Shown piece after piece: positions 18,597 through 27,345 of a DNA stretch of 64,000 nt. Positions within the stretch are counted from its first letter, which is position 1. Each line of letters begins with the position of its first letter. Under the pieces are notes generated by a model. It saw only the letters and a program-made list of their open reading frames with translations, was not told where the DNA came from and did not search any database. The position numbers were made by a program, and so were the translations under genes. The DNA is taken from assembly GCF_900091725.1 (NCBI RefSeq), contig NZ_FMBW01000001.1:62001-126000 (forward strand). Reading direction: 5' to 3'. This DNA comes from Streptomyces sp. DvalAA-43. Lineage in GTDB: Bacteria > Actinomycetota > Actinomycetes > Streptomycetales > Streptomycetaceae.

Positions 18597-21500
18597 TCAG
18601 TTCACGGGCGGCGCCTCGTCCTCCCGGGCCAGTGCGGTCTGCACGAGGGTGGCCTTGCGCCGGACGATGTACTGGGCCCGGCCCGGCGGCAGGTTGCGCG
18701 GCTTCACATTGCCGAACACATAACCCTCCGAGGGCGGGCAGGACAGCAGCATGCCGGGCGTGTTGACCTCGTCCAGGCGGCGCAGCAACTGGTCGTTGAG
18801 GCCGCGTCCGGCACCGGTGGCCGACCGTACCGCCACCACGTGCAGGCCGACCTCGTAACCGAGCGCGAGGTGGTCCAGGAGCGGGGCGAAGGGGTGGTCG
18901 TAGGAGCCGGTGCCGCTGACCATGTCGTAGTCGTCGACCAGGACGAACAGCCGGGGGCCCGTCCACCAGTCGCACTGCCGCATCCGGGACGGTGCGATGT
19001 CCGGGCCGGGGAGGCGGGTCTTGATGGCGCGGGCCGCGCCGCCGACCAGTTCGCGCAGCGAGTCGATCGCGACGACATGTCCGAGGCGGTACTCCTCGGG
19101 GACGGCGTCGACCAGTTCGCGGCGGTAGTCCACCACCAGGATGCGGGCCTCGGCCGCGGTGTACTTCGCGGTGATGGAGCGGACCAGCAGGCGCAGCAGG
19201 TTGGTCTTGCCGCTCTCGCTGTCGCCGATGCCGATCAGGTGCGGGGTGCGGCCGAAGTCGTGCCAGACGGGCGAGAGGGTCTCCTCGTCCAGGCCGATCG
19301 GGACGCGCAGTCCCTCGGTGCGCTCCGGCGCGGGGAGTTCACCGGCCGGGAGGCGGTGCGGGAGCATCCGGACCGGCGGGGCCGGCGGTCCCTGCCAGTG
19401 TTCGGCGATCCGGGCGACCATGTCGGCGACGCCCTCGGCGAGGTCGTCCGCGTCGTCGCTCCCGTCGATGCGGGGCAGCGCGGTCAGGAAGTGGAGCTTG
19501 CCCTCCACGGTCAGTCCGCGCCCGGCGCCGCGCGGCACGGTGGCGGCCTTGCGGATGTCGATCATCGAGTCCATCGGGTCGCCGAGCTTGAGCTCGATGC
19601 GGGTCAGCGACTGGTCGCGGACCTGGGCGGGGAGCTCGATCCAGCGGGCGGTGGTGACGACGAGGTGGACGCCGTAGTTGAGGCCGCGGGAGGCGATCTG
19701 GTGGAAGGTGGGGATCAGTGTGTCGAAGTCCTGCTTGACCGTGGCCCAGCCGTCGACGACGAGGAAGACGTCTCCGTGGGGTTCGTCGGGGAACTCCCCG
19801 GCGGCGCGGCGGCGCCGGTAGGAGGCCATCGAGTCGACGCCGCTGTCCTGGAAGAACTGCTCGCGCTCGTTGAGCACGGCGGTGACCTCGGCCACCGTAC
19901 GGCTGATCCGTTCGGTGTCGAGCCGTCCCGCGACACCGCCGACGTGCGGCAGCCGGGACAGTGCGGAGAGCGCGCCGCCGCCGAAGTCCAGGCAGTAGAA
20001 CTGCACTTCGCGCGGGGTGTGGGTGAGGGCGAGTGCGCTGATCAGGGTCCGTACGATGGTCGACTTGCCGCTCTGCGAACCGCCCGCGACGGCGACGTGG
20101 CCGCCCGAGGCGGAGAGATCCACCATCAGCGGGTCGCGGCGCTGCTCGAACGGCATGTCCACCAGCCCGAGGGGCACCTTGAGCCGGCCCGGCCCCGAGG
20201 TCCCGACCGGGGTGAGGCCGCGGTCCGGATCGGGCTCCAGCAGGGGGAGCAGCACATCGAGGGCGGGCGGCAGGTCCAGCGGCGGCAGCCACACCTCGTG
20301 GGCGGCGGGTCCGGAGCCGCGCAGCCGGTCCAGGGCGACGGAGAGCAGTGTGTCGCCGGTGTCCGCCTCGTCGGCCGCCGCGACGGGCTCGGGTTCGGAG
20401 GTGCGGGCGGGGGCCCGGGGGACGACCCAGTCGGTCGTCCAGGGCATCACCTGGCTGGCGACCCTGGCCTGGACCGCGGCGCCGCGGCGCTTGCGGTACG
20501 GGCCGGACACGTACGCCGCCCGGAACCGGGTCAGCGCGTCGACGCCGCTCTTGAGGAAGCCGCTGCCGGGCTGGGAGGGCAGTTGGTAGGCGTCGGGGAC
20601 GCCGAGCACACCGCGTGACTCCATGGCGGAGAAGGTGCGCAGCCCCACCCGGTAGGAGAGGTGGCTCTCCAGCTGGTGCATGCGCCCCTCGTCCAGGCGC
20701 TGGGAGGCGAGCAGCAGATGGACACCGAGTGAACGGCCGAGGCGGCCGATCATCACGAAGAGGTCCATGAATTCACGGTGCGCGGAGAGGAGTTCACTGA
20801 ACTCGTCGACGACGACGAAGAGGCTGGGCAGCGGTTCGAGGTCGGCGCCGGCCGCCCGTGCCTTCTCGTACTCCAGCGCGGAGGTGTGGTTCCCGGCGCT
20901 GCGCAGCAGTTCCTGGCGGCGCACGAGTTCACCGTGCAGGGCGTCCTGCATGCGCTCCACGAGAGCGACCTCGTCGGCCAGGTTGGTGATCACCGCGGAG
21001 GTGTGCGGGAGTTCGTCGAGGCCGAGGAAGGTGGCGCCGCCCTTGAAGTCCACCAGGATGAAGTTGAGTGTTTCCGAGGAGTTCGTGAGGGCGAGGCCGA
21101 GCACCAGGGTGCGCAGCAGCTCGCTCTTGCCGGATCCGGTGGCGCCGATCAGCATGCCGTGCGGGCCCATGCCGCCCTGCGCGGACTCCTTGATGTCCAG
21201 TTCCACGGGGATTCCGTCGGCCCCGACCGCGACCGGTACGCGCAGCCGGGCCGCGCCGGTGGAGCGTTCCCAGAGGGTGGCCGGGTCGTGCCGGTACAGG
21301 TCCGGGATGCCGAGCAGGGTGGTGAGTTCGACGTCGGTGTCCAGCGGCTGGGCGGCGTCCGAGGACAGGCTCATCCGGTACGGGGCGAGCAGCCGGGCCA
21401 GTGCCTCGGCGGCGCCGGGGCCCATGGCGTCGGGGCGGCCGAGGAGGGTGGTCTGCTCCTTGCGGCTGCGGTCGGTGCGGACGAGGTTGAGGCTGTCGGG

Positions 21501-22589
21501 CTGGACGTCGAGGCGCAGGGTGGTGCGGCCGGGACGCCAGCTGAGGGCGCCGGACAGGTCGAGCACGACGGCATTGCGCAGGCCGGGGCCGTCCAGGCGG
21601 TGGCCGGCGGGCACGGTGGTGCCGTCGACGACGATCACGGTGAACGGTTCGTCGCGGCCGGGCACGGCCTCGGGGTCGAAGGGGGGCCGCTCGGAGAATT
21701 CGGCGCCGAGCAGTGCTTCCAGGTCACGGAAGGTGGAGGCGACCAGACGGGAGGGGCCCGCGCCGTCCTGTTCCTGGGCGTGCTGGCTGTGCGGGAGCCA
21801 CTTCACCCACTCCCACGCGGCGCGCCGTTCGTCGGCGACGCACAGGGCGATCCAGAGTTCCTCCGGCGGGTGGAAGAAGGCGAGCTGGGACAGGATCGCG
21901 CGGACGGAGTCCCGTACGGCCCGGTCGTCGCCGCGGAACAGGATCCTGGTCCAGGAGCGCAGGTAGAGCCCGGTGGGCTGCTCGGGAACGACCCCGTACG
22001 CCTTGATGAACCGGCGCAGCGCGTGGGCGCAGAGCGGTTCGAGGTCCTCGACCGGCTTGGTCGCCGTCGGGCTGAGGCGCAGCGCGAGCTGCTGATCGCC
22101 GACGGCTATCCGTATCTCGGCGAAGTCGTCGTCGGTGACGCGGCGTTCCCAGAGCCGGGTGGAGCGCACCATGGTGCGCAGCACCTTGGGTTCGGGGTGC
22201 CGCCAGGCGAGGGCCTCCTGCTGGTCGCTGACCGCCTCGTGGACGCTGCGCCGGATCTGGGAGAGGTAGCGCAGGTAGTCGCGGCGCTCTCCGCGCAGCC
22301 GCTGCTTGCGCTCGCCGCCCTTGCGCATCATCTGGCCGATGAGCATGGCGGCCGAGGCGGTGACCATCATGCCGAGCGCCAGGTAGGTGAAGACGCTGCT
22401 GCCGCCGCCCGGACGCATGAACATCAGCATCATGGACACCGACATCATGGCCATCGGCAGATAGGTCCAGATCGCCGAGGAGTCGGGAACCGTCTCCGGC
22501 AGGGTCGGTGGCTCCTGGAGGATCAGCTCACCTTCGGGCATGTCGGGGCCGCGACGGCGGGCTGGGCGGCGGAAGAGGACCACACTCAA
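18597..22589 (-). CDS. eccC: Type VII secretion ATPase EccC
   Basis: 1330 residues, fused EccCa plus EccCb. Two membrane helices lie near the N-terminus (about residues 40-85), then a DUF domain, then three FtsK/SpoIIIE ATPase domains with Walker A motifs GATGSGKSE (Lys488), GGSQSGKST (Lys842) and GDSESGKTN (Lys1128). The first domain also has clear Walker B sequence (LPSLFVVVDEFSELL). EccC is the motor that recognises the C-terminal signal of WXG100 substrates and drives export. The start is TTG 22589, giving LSVVLFRRPARRRG, with GGAG 8 bases upstream. The reading frame is open much further upstream, but that part is the shadow of eccD and the leader. It is transcribed alone, divergent from eccD-eccB-esx and convergent with mycP. 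Confidence 0.95.
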   Translation of the reverse strand: MSVVLFRRPARRRGPDMPEGELILQEPPTLPETVPDSSAIWTYLPMAMMSVSMMLMFMRPGGGSSVFTYLALGMMVTASAAMLIGQMMRKGGERKQRLRGERRDYLRYLSQIRRSVHEAVSDQQEALAWRHPEPKVLRTMVRSTRLWERRVTDDDFAEIRIAVGDQQLALRLSPTATKPVEDLEPLCAHALRRFIKAYGVVPEQPTGLYLRSWTRILFRGDDRAVRDSVRAILSQLAFFHPPEELWIALCVADERRAAWEWVKWLPHSQHAQEQDGAGPSRLVASTFRDLEALLGAEFSERPPFDPEAVPGRDEPFTVIVVDGTTVPAGHRLDGPGLRNAVVLDLSGALSWRPGRTTLRLDVQPDSLNLVRTDRSRKEQTTLLGRPDAMGPGAAEALARLLAPYRMSLSSDAAQPLDTDVELTTLLGIPDLYRHDPATLWERSTGAARLRVPVAVGADGIPVELDIKESAQGGMGPHGMLIGATGSGKSELLRTLVLGLALTNSSETLNFILVDFKGGATFLGLDELPHTSAVITNLADEVALVERMQDALHGELVRRQELLRSAGNHTSALEYEKARAAGADLEPLPSLFVVVDEFSELLSAHREFMDLFVMIGRLGRSLGVHLLLASQRLDEGRMHQLESHLSYRVGLRTFSAMESRGVLGVPDAYQLPSQPGSGFLKSGVDALTRFRAAYVSGPYRKRRGAAVQARVASQVMPWTTDWVVPRAPARTSEPEPVAAADEADTGDTLLSVALDRLRGSGPAAHEVWLPPLDLPPALDVLLPLLEPDPDRGLTPVGTSGPGRLKVPLGLVDMPFEQRRDPLMVDLSASGGHVAVAGGSQSGKSTIVRTLISALALTHTPREVQFYCLDFGGGALSALSRLPHVGGVAGRLDTERISRTVAEVTAVLNEREQFFQDSGVDSMASYRRRRAAGEFPDEPHGDVFLVVDGWATVKQDFDTLIPTFHQIASRGLNYGVHLVVTTARWIELPAQVRDQSLTRIELKLGDPMDSMIDIRKAATVPRGAGRGLTVEGKLHFLTALPRIDGSDDADDLAEGVADMVARIAEHWQGPPAPPVRMLPHRLPAGELPAPERTEGLRVPIGLDEETLSPVWHDFGRTPHLIGIGDSESGKTNLLRLLVRSITAKYTAAEARILVVDYRRELVDAVPEEYRLGHVVAIDSLRELVGGAARAIKTRLPGPDIAPSRMRQCDWWTGPRLFVLVDDYDMVSGTGSYDHPFAPLLDHLALGYEVGLHVVAVRSATGAGRGLNDQLLRRLDEVNTPGMLLSCPPSEGYVFGNVKPRNLPPGRAQYIVRRKATLVQTALAREDEAPPVN

Positions 22590-22844
22590 CGAACAGACTC
22601 CTTCGACGACGGCGACGGCAGCCGCGGACGGCAGGGACCGACCGCCGTGACGGGGGGTGGACCGGGCCGGCATGGGTGCGACAGGGGTGCCGACATGTGC
22701 ACAACCCGGGCACTTGTGGACCAACAGAGACTCGGAAGAGGTCCGTTGACGACGTTCCGGATGATGATCAGTAGTCTGCATCCGATTCGCCAAGCGCGTC
22801 CATGTCGCATCCGACACGTCCCCACGAGAACGCGAGCCCTGACC
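22590..22844. promoter_or_regulatory. Divergent promoter region eccC / eccD
   Basis: 255 bases with no coding signal. The eccC leader ends in GGAG before its TTG start. A TTGACG at 22746-22751 is a possible -35 toward eccD, but its best -10 (TAGTCT at 22772-22777) is 20 bases away, so it is only tentative. No palindromic operator of note was found. Confidence 0.45.
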
Positions 22845-24245
22845 TTGACCGACAGCTCCGTGGCGGGCCTGTGCCGCCTCACCATACGTGCCCCCGAAAA
22901 GACCATCGACCTTGCGGTGCCCGCCGATGTGCCGGTGGCCGATCTCCTTCCCACCGTGCTGCGTTACGCGGGTGAGGAGCTGGAGGAGAACGGCCTCGAC
23001 CACAGCGGCTGGGTGCTGCAACGGCTGGGCGGCCCGGTCCTGGACGACGAAGGATCCCTGGAGGCCCTCGACCTCAAGGACGGCGAGGTCCTCTACCTGC
23101 GCCCGCACACCGACGCCCTGCCCGAAGTACGGCTGGACGACCTGGTCGACGGCATCGCCAGTGTGGTGCGCGACAGGCTGCACGGCTGGACCGCCGACTC
23201 CAGCAGGCGGTTGCTGCGCGTGCTGTGCGTCCTGACCCTGCTGGCCGGACTGGCGCTGCTGGCCTGGCCCGGCGGGCCGGTCGGCGTGCGCGCCGTCGGA
23301 GCGGGCGCGGTGGGCGCGCTGTTGCTCGCCGGGGCCGCTTCGGCGAGCCGTGCGGTGGGCGACGCGGCCGCCGCCGCGGTCCTCGGCTCGATGGCGAGCC
23401 CCTATCTGTCCCTGGCCGGCTGGCTGCTGCCGGGCGGCGACCTGAGCGGCCCGGACATGCACCAGGTGCTGGGTGCCCGGCTGCTGGCGGCGGGGGCCGC
23501 CGGGGCGGGTGGTGCCGTGCTGGGGCTCGCCCTCGCGGCCGTGTCCGTGCCGTTCTTCCTGGCGACGGCGGTGTTCTGGTGTGCCGTCGCGCTGGGCGGG
23601 GCGCTCGCCGGGCCCGCCGGTCTGACGATGGACGGCGCGGCGACGGTGCTCGCCGCGCTGGCCGTGATGCTGGGCGGTTTCGTCCCGGCCCTGGCATTCA
23701 AGCTCGCGGGCATGCGGATGCCCTCGCTGCCGACCAACTCGCAGCAGTTGCAGGAGGGCATCGAGCCCTACGCGGGTGGCGACGTGACGACCCGCACCGA
23801 GCTGGCGAGCGGCTGGATGACCGCGCTGTACGGGGCCGCGGGCACCGTCTGCGCGGCCAGTCTCCTGGTCCTGGCCGACCACCCGAACCTGCCGGAGACG
23901 CTCACCGCCTCGGTGCTCTCGCTGCTTCTGCTGCTGCACGGGCGCGGCATGGTCAACGTTCCGCAGCGCCTCGCGCTGCTGCTGCCCGGTGTGTGGGGAG
24001 CGGCGCTGCTGGTCCTGGCGCTGGCGGCGACGCTGGCCCCCGCCGAGCGGCCACTGCTGGTGGCGGGGCTCGTGGCGTGCACCGCGTTGCTGGCCATCGT
24101 GTCCTGGACGGTGCCGGGGCGCCGTCTGGTGCCGTACTGGGGCCGCGCGGCCGAACTGCTGCACTCGGCACTGGCGATCAGTCTGCTGCCGCTCGCGCTC
24201 TGGGTGCTCGGCGTCTTCGCCGCGCTCCGGGCGATCAACGGCTGA
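22845..24245 (+). CDS. eccD: Type VII secretion membrane protein EccD
   Basis: 466 residues. Residues 1-95 form the ubiquitin-like cytoplasmic domain typical of EccD (RLTIRAPEKTIDLAVPADVP, then WVLQRLGGPVLDD and LKDGEVLYLRP). After a linker (LDDLVDGIASVVRDR) come 11 hydrophobic helices to the C-terminus. EccD forms the membrane barrel of the type VII channel. The start was set at TTG 22845 (LTDSSVAGLCRLTIRAP), the point where homologous EccD proteins begin; the ribosome site is weak, and the frame stays open far upstream only because it overlaps eccC antisense. eccB starts 17 bases downstream, so the two are co-transcribed. Confidence 0.92.
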   Translation: MTDSSVAGLCRLTIRAPEKTIDLAVPADVPVADLLPTVLRYAGEELEENGLDHSGWVLQRLGGPVLDDEGSLEALDLKDGEVLYLRPHTDALPEVRLDDLVDGIASVVRDRLHGWTADSSRRLLRVLCVLTLLAGLALLAWPGGPVGVRAVGAGAVGALLLAGAASASRAVGDAAAAAVLGSMASPYLSLAGWLLPGGDLSGPDMHQVLGARLLAAGAAGAGGAVLGLALAAVSVPFFLATAVFWCAVALGGALAGPAGLTMDGAATVLAALAVMLGGFVPALAFKLAGMRMPSLPTNSQQLQEGIEPYAGGDVTTRTELASGWMTALYGAAGTVCAASLLVLADHPNLPETLTASVLSLLLLLHGRGMVNVPQRLALLLPGVWGAALLVLALAATLAPAERPLLVAGLVACTALLAIVSWTVPGRRLVPYWGRAAELLHSALAISLLPLALWVLGVFAALRAING

Positions 24246-24262
24246 CCCGGAAGGTATGCGAC

Positions 24263-25816
24263 ATGCAGTCCAAGCGTGACCAAGTCCAGGCGCACACCTT
24301 CGTGATGGGCCGGCTGACCTCGGGGATGCTGCTCGCCGACCCGGACGCCCCGGAGAGCCCACTGGGGCGGACGACCCGCGGCGTGCTGATCGGTGTGGTG
24401 ATCACCGCGCTGGTGGCCGCCGGCTCACTGGTGTACGGCTTCATGTCCCCGGGCGGCAACGACGCGTGGCGGGCCTCGGGAACCCTGGTGGTCAACCGGG
24501 ACACGGGGGCCCGTTACGTGTACGTGGCGGGCCGGCTGCGCCCGGTGCGCAACTACGCCTCCGCGCTGCTGGTCGGCGAGGGGAAGCTGAAGTCCGAGGA
24601 CGTGGGTACGGCGTCGCTGAAGGGCACTCCGGTCGGCGCCCCCGTCGGGATACCGGGCGCGCCGGACTCCGTCCCGGGCCCGGAGGACCTGGAGAGCGAC
24701 CCGTGGCAGGTGTGCTCGGTGCTGGCGTCGGAGGCCGGTACGGAGGACTCCGGTGGCTCCCGGAACCCGACGGGCGCGTTCACCGCGCTGGTGGCCGGTG
24801 CGCCGGTCGAGGGGCGCGGGCTGGGCGCCGGGCAGGCCCTGGTGGTGTCGGGGCCGGACCGGACGCGGTACCTGGTCTGGCAGGGCAGCCGGCTGCGGCT
24901 GGACCGGGGCGGGAACGCCGCGGTGTCGCTGGGGTACGGGTCGGTGACGCCCCGGCCGGTGTCCGCCGCGTTCCTGGACGCGTTGGTGCAGGGCCCGGAT
25001 CTGGTGCCGCCCGCCGTGCCCGGCCGTGGTGGCGCGGGACCGTCGTTGGGCGGACGGCCGTCGAAGCTGGGGCAGGTGTTCCAGTCCCGCACGCCGGGGG
25101 CGGCGCGCCAGTACTACCTGCTGCGCAAGGAGGGCCTGGTCCCGTTGACGGAGACCGGGGCGGCGCTGGCGCTCGGTGACGCGGCCACCCGTGACGCGGC
25201 GTACGGGGGTGCGGCGCCCGTCGCGGCGGTGGTCGGTGCGGCCGAGGTGAAGGCCCGACTGGCGCCCGGCACGGACGGCAGCGAGCCGGTTCCGGCCGTC
25301 CTGCCCGCGAAGCCGCCGCGCGCCGAACCCGTACCGGCGGGCTGGGCCGCCTGTGCCCGGGTGCGGCCGGACCGCGGGGACGGTACCCGGGTGACCGGTG
25401 CGCTGGTTCCGCTCACCGCGCTCCCGCCGGCCTCCGCCGCCTCGCCGGAGAACATCGCCGCGGCCTGTCTGCCGGTCGACGCGACGACGGTGCGCCCAGG
25501 GCACGGCGCACTGGTCAAGGCGCTCGGCGCGGGTGGTACCGATGTCGGCTCCACCACCTATTTCGTCGCCGACAACGGGGTGAAGTACCGGCTTCTGTCC
25601 CAGGCGGCGCAGAAGGCGCTGGGGTACGACGGCGCGGCCGCCCAGGCGCTTCCGTCGCCGATCCTGGCCATGCTGCCGTCCGGCCCCGACCTGAGCCCGG
25701 AGGCGGCCGCGGCGGGACGCGGCGTGGGCACGACGGCGCCCTCGTGCCCGCGAGGAGAGGAAAAAGCGGAGGGCCATCAAGGCAACAGAACATTGCCTTC
25801 CGGTAAAGGAAGTTGA
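24263..25816 (+). CDS. eccB: Type VII secretion protein EccB
   Basis: 517 residues. A short cytoplasmic N-terminus (MQSKRDQVQAHTFVMGRL) and one membrane helix (about residues 39-59) are followed by a large extracytoplasmic part with four or so R3-like repeats and a Cys pair (VCSVLAS, AACARV and AACLPV regions). EccB is the periplasmic-side component of the complex. The start ATG 24263 has GGAAGG 8 bases upstream, and the gene follows eccD by 17 bases. The final 30 residues (PSCPRGEEKAEG...) are hydrophilic and unusual; the other frame also ends nearby, so a small 3' frameshift cannot be excluded. A short hairpin near 25797-25812 lies at the 3' end. Confidence 0.92.
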   Translation: MQSKRDQVQAHTFVMGRLTSGMLLADPDAPESPLGRTTRGVLIGVVITALVAAGSLVYGFMSPGGNDAWRASGTLVVNRDTGARYVYVAGRLRPVRNYASALLVGEGKLKSEDVGTASLKGTPVGAPVGIPGAPDSVPGPEDLESDPWQVCSVLASEAGTEDSGGSRNPTGAFTALVAGAPVEGRGLGAGQALVVSGPDRTRYLVWQGSRLRLDRGGNAAVSLGYGSVTPRPVSAAFLDALVQGPDLVPPAVPGRGGAGPSLGGRPSKLGQVFQSRTPGAARQYYLLRKEGLVPLTETGAALALGDAATRDAAYGGAAPVAAVVGAAEVKARLAPGTDGSEPVPAVLPAKPPRAEPVPAGWAACARVRPDRGDGTRVTGALVPLTALPPASAASPENIAAACLPVDATTVRPGHGALVKALGAGGTDVGSTTYFVADNGVKYRLLSQAAQKALGYDGAAAQALPSPILAMLPSGPDLSPEAAAAGRGVGTTAPSCPRGEEKAEGHQGNRTLPSGKGS

Positions 25817-25918
25817 GTAATCCTCAGGAAAAGCTCAGATGCCGCCACGGGTCATTGAGGACACCGTCGATCTGATCATAGGATCACGGCCATCCAGCAG
25901 TTGAGCATGGGAGACACC
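25817..25918. promoter_or_regulatory. Upstream region of the esx pair
   Basis: 102 bases. TGATC-ATAG-GATCA at 25873-25886 is a short inverted repeat that could be an operator for the esx genes. The ribosome site GGGAGA at 25909-25914 serves GTG 25919. The promoter assignment is tentative. Confidence 0.35.
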
Positions 25919-26284
25919 GTGGCAGACGCAGGCGCTCAGGCGGGACCGGGCGGCAACCTCCAGCAGTCGAGCGAGAGCTCGACCCGGAACGGCATTCAGG
26001 CCCTTGAGGCCGCCTACAGCGGAATCCTCAAGTCCCGCCAGGACGTCGACAACACCCGCAACAACCTGAGCAAGGGCTACCAGGGCAGCGACGGCGGCCA
26101 GTACGGCGCCCTGCTGAAGCAGTGGGACGACCAGGTCAACATCATCCTCCGTAACCTGGAGGACATGGTCGACAAGCTCAACACGAGCCTGGTGGAGCAC
26201 GGCAAGACGCAGGGATCGTCCAACGACGCGATCAACCAGGCGTACAGCGCCTCGCAGAAGGCGTTCGACGACCTCATGGCGTAG
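25919..26284 (+). CDS. esxB: WXG100-family protein (Esx), atypical YQG turn
   Basis: 121 residues, all helical, in the size range of WXG100 proteins with a 20-residue N-terminal extension. A helix, a central turn and a second helix are visible (TRNGIQALEAAYSGILKSRQ, GYQGSDGGQY, LKQWDDQVNIILRNLEDM). At the turn the usual Trp-x-Gly is Tyr54-Gln-Gly. It is paired with a second WXG100 gene 108 bases downstream, so the two probably form an EsxA/EsxB heterodimer exported by the EccC machine. The start GTG 25919 is preceded by GGGAGA. ATG 25907 is an alternative. Which of the two corresponds to EsxA and which to EsxB is not decidable here, so the symbol is provisional. Confidence 0.85.
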   Translation: MADAGAQAGPGGNLQQSSESSTRNGIQALEAAYSGILKSRQDVDNTRNNLSKGYQGSDGGQYGALLKQWDDQVNIILRNLEDMVDKLNTSLVEHGKTQGSSNDAINQAYSASQKAFDDLMA

Positions 26285-26293
26285 GGCCGCCCC

Positions 26294-26315
26294 GGACGGC
26301 GTCGCCCCGCCGTCC
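26294..26315. terminator. Hairpin between esx genes
   Basis: 8-bp perfect stem GGACGGCG (26294-26301) with CGCCGTCC (26308-26315), 10 bases after the first esx stop. It may attenuate downstream transcription or protect the esx message. Confidence 0.45.
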
Positions 26316-26392
26316 ATCCCGCCGGCCGTCCGGCACCCCTCGCCGCCACCGCGGCGGGGCATCGTTCCCAGGCAGTGAAGCGAGGTCTCCCG

Positions 26393-26716
26393 ATGCCCGA
26401 CAACCTGACAGACGGTTACATCCTGGTCGATTACGGCCACATGAACAACGCCGGCGACGACATGGTCCGCCAGACCCAGGCGATCGCCCGGACCCTCTCG
26501 TCCCTGGAGGCGGAGCTCGCCGAGCTGCGCAAGACGTGGTACGGCTCCGACGCCGACACCTACCGTCAGAAGCAGGCCGCCTGGGACCAGGCGGTGAAGA
26601 ACATGGAGACGCTGCTCAACTCGCACGCGGCCCTGCTGAACGACATCTCGGGCAACTACAAGTACAGCGAGAACTCGCTGTCACAGATGTGGTCCGAGAT
26701 CGCCATCGGCCGCTGA
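26393..26716 (+). CDS. esxA: WXG100-family protein (Esx)
   Basis: 107 residues, helix-turn-helix with the classical Trp49-Tyr-Gly turn (KTWYGSDADTY) between two amphipathic helices (GDDMVRQTQAIARTLSSLEA and QAAWDQAVKNMETLLNSHAA). This is the canonical WXG100 substrate and the likely dimer partner of the protein encoded just upstream. A YxxxD-type export signal is not obvious; the tail has NYKYSENSLSQMW. The start ATG 26393 has GCGAGG 7 bases upstream. A GTG at 26375 is in frame but lies at the ribosome site. The next gene starts 13 bases after the stop, in the same operon. Confidence 0.9.
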   Translation: MPDNLTDGYILVDYGHMNNAGDDMVRQTQAIARTLSSLEAELAELRKTWYGSDADTYRQKQAAWDQAVKNMETLLNSHAALLNDISGNYKYSENSLSQMWSEIAIGR

Positions 26717-26729
26717 GCGAGGGCACCCG

Positions 26730-27170
26730 ATGGCCGATCTGACCCACCTCGACGGCAAGAGCCTCAAGTCGTTCGCCGAGAACGACGTCACGGAATTCCA
26801 GACGGCGCTGGACAAGATCCGCCTGGACGACCCCAACGGCCTCAAGGCGCTCAAGAGCATCCTCGACGGGCGCACCTCGCCCACCACGCTCCAGCAGGAC
26901 CCGGCGCTGGCCATCGGACTGCTGGGGACGGACGACAGTGTGCACGGCCAGTCCCTGGTGAAGGCGGTCAAGACGGCGGCGGGTTCGGTCGACGCGATCT
27001 TCGAGAGTCAGCAGACGCTCTTCAAGCACATCAAGAGCGACCTGCTGACGACCATCGAGAAACTGCTCAGCACCCAGGGCAAGAGCCTCGAATCGATCGA
27101 CGGTGCCGCGCTGCTCGACATCTTCTCGGACGTGGACAAGGACCTGAGCCCGACCACCACGACCACCTGA
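26730..27170 (+). CDS. Type VII locus small helical protein
   Basis: 146 residues, no signal peptide, predominantly helical (KSLKSFAENDVTEFQTALDK, LFKHIKSDLLTTIEKLLST) with a poly-Thr tail. It has no Trp-x-Gly turn and no catalytic motif. It is in the esx operon, 13 bases after a WXG100 gene and before a strong terminator, so a role as substrate, chaperone or secretion accessory is inferred from location. I recall similar short proteins annotated as type VII secretion system-associated in Streptomyces, but this cannot be confirmed. The ribosome site GAGGG is at 26719-26723. Confidence 0.7.
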   Translation: MADLTHLDGKSLKSFAENDVTEFQTALDKIRLDDPNGLKALKSILDGRTSPTTLQQDPALAIGLLGTDDSVHGQSLVKAVKTAAGSVDAIFESQQTLFKHIKSDLLTTIEKLLSTQGKSLESIDGAALLDIFSDVDKDLSPTTTTT

Positions 27171-27208
27171 GAGGCAGTCGGGCGAACTCCGGCAGCCTCT
27201 GGCCCCGG

Positions 27209-27271
27209 CCGCCCCCCACGGGGGGCGGTCCCTCTCCGGCGATCTGCCCGGACCGCCCCCGGCGGTCCGGG
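27209..27271. terminator. Tandem hairpins separating esx genes from substrate array
   Basis: Two strong GC hairpins: CCGCCCCCC/GGGGGGCGG at 27209-27228 and CCCGGACCGCC/GGCGGTCCGGG at 27247-27271 (11 bp, 3-base loop). They lie between the small helical protein gene and the 905-aa gene. Confidence 0.6.
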
Positions 27272-27345
27272 CCGACCCGTCTCCGTACAGACTCCTCTCC
27301 GTCCGCCCCGCCCCGCACCTCTTCCTCGCCCCCGGAGCGTTCCGC

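Noticed and set aside
20778..24245. Plus-strand frame of 1155 codons including eccD
   Set aside because: The first 690 codons are antisense to eccC and have no protein-like composition. EccD homology begins at 22845.
18597..24362. Continuous minus-strand frame of 1921 codons including eccC
   Set aside because: Only 18597-22589 carries EccC sequence. The part beyond 22589 is Arg/Gly/His-rich shadow of eccD on the other strand and the divergent promoter region.
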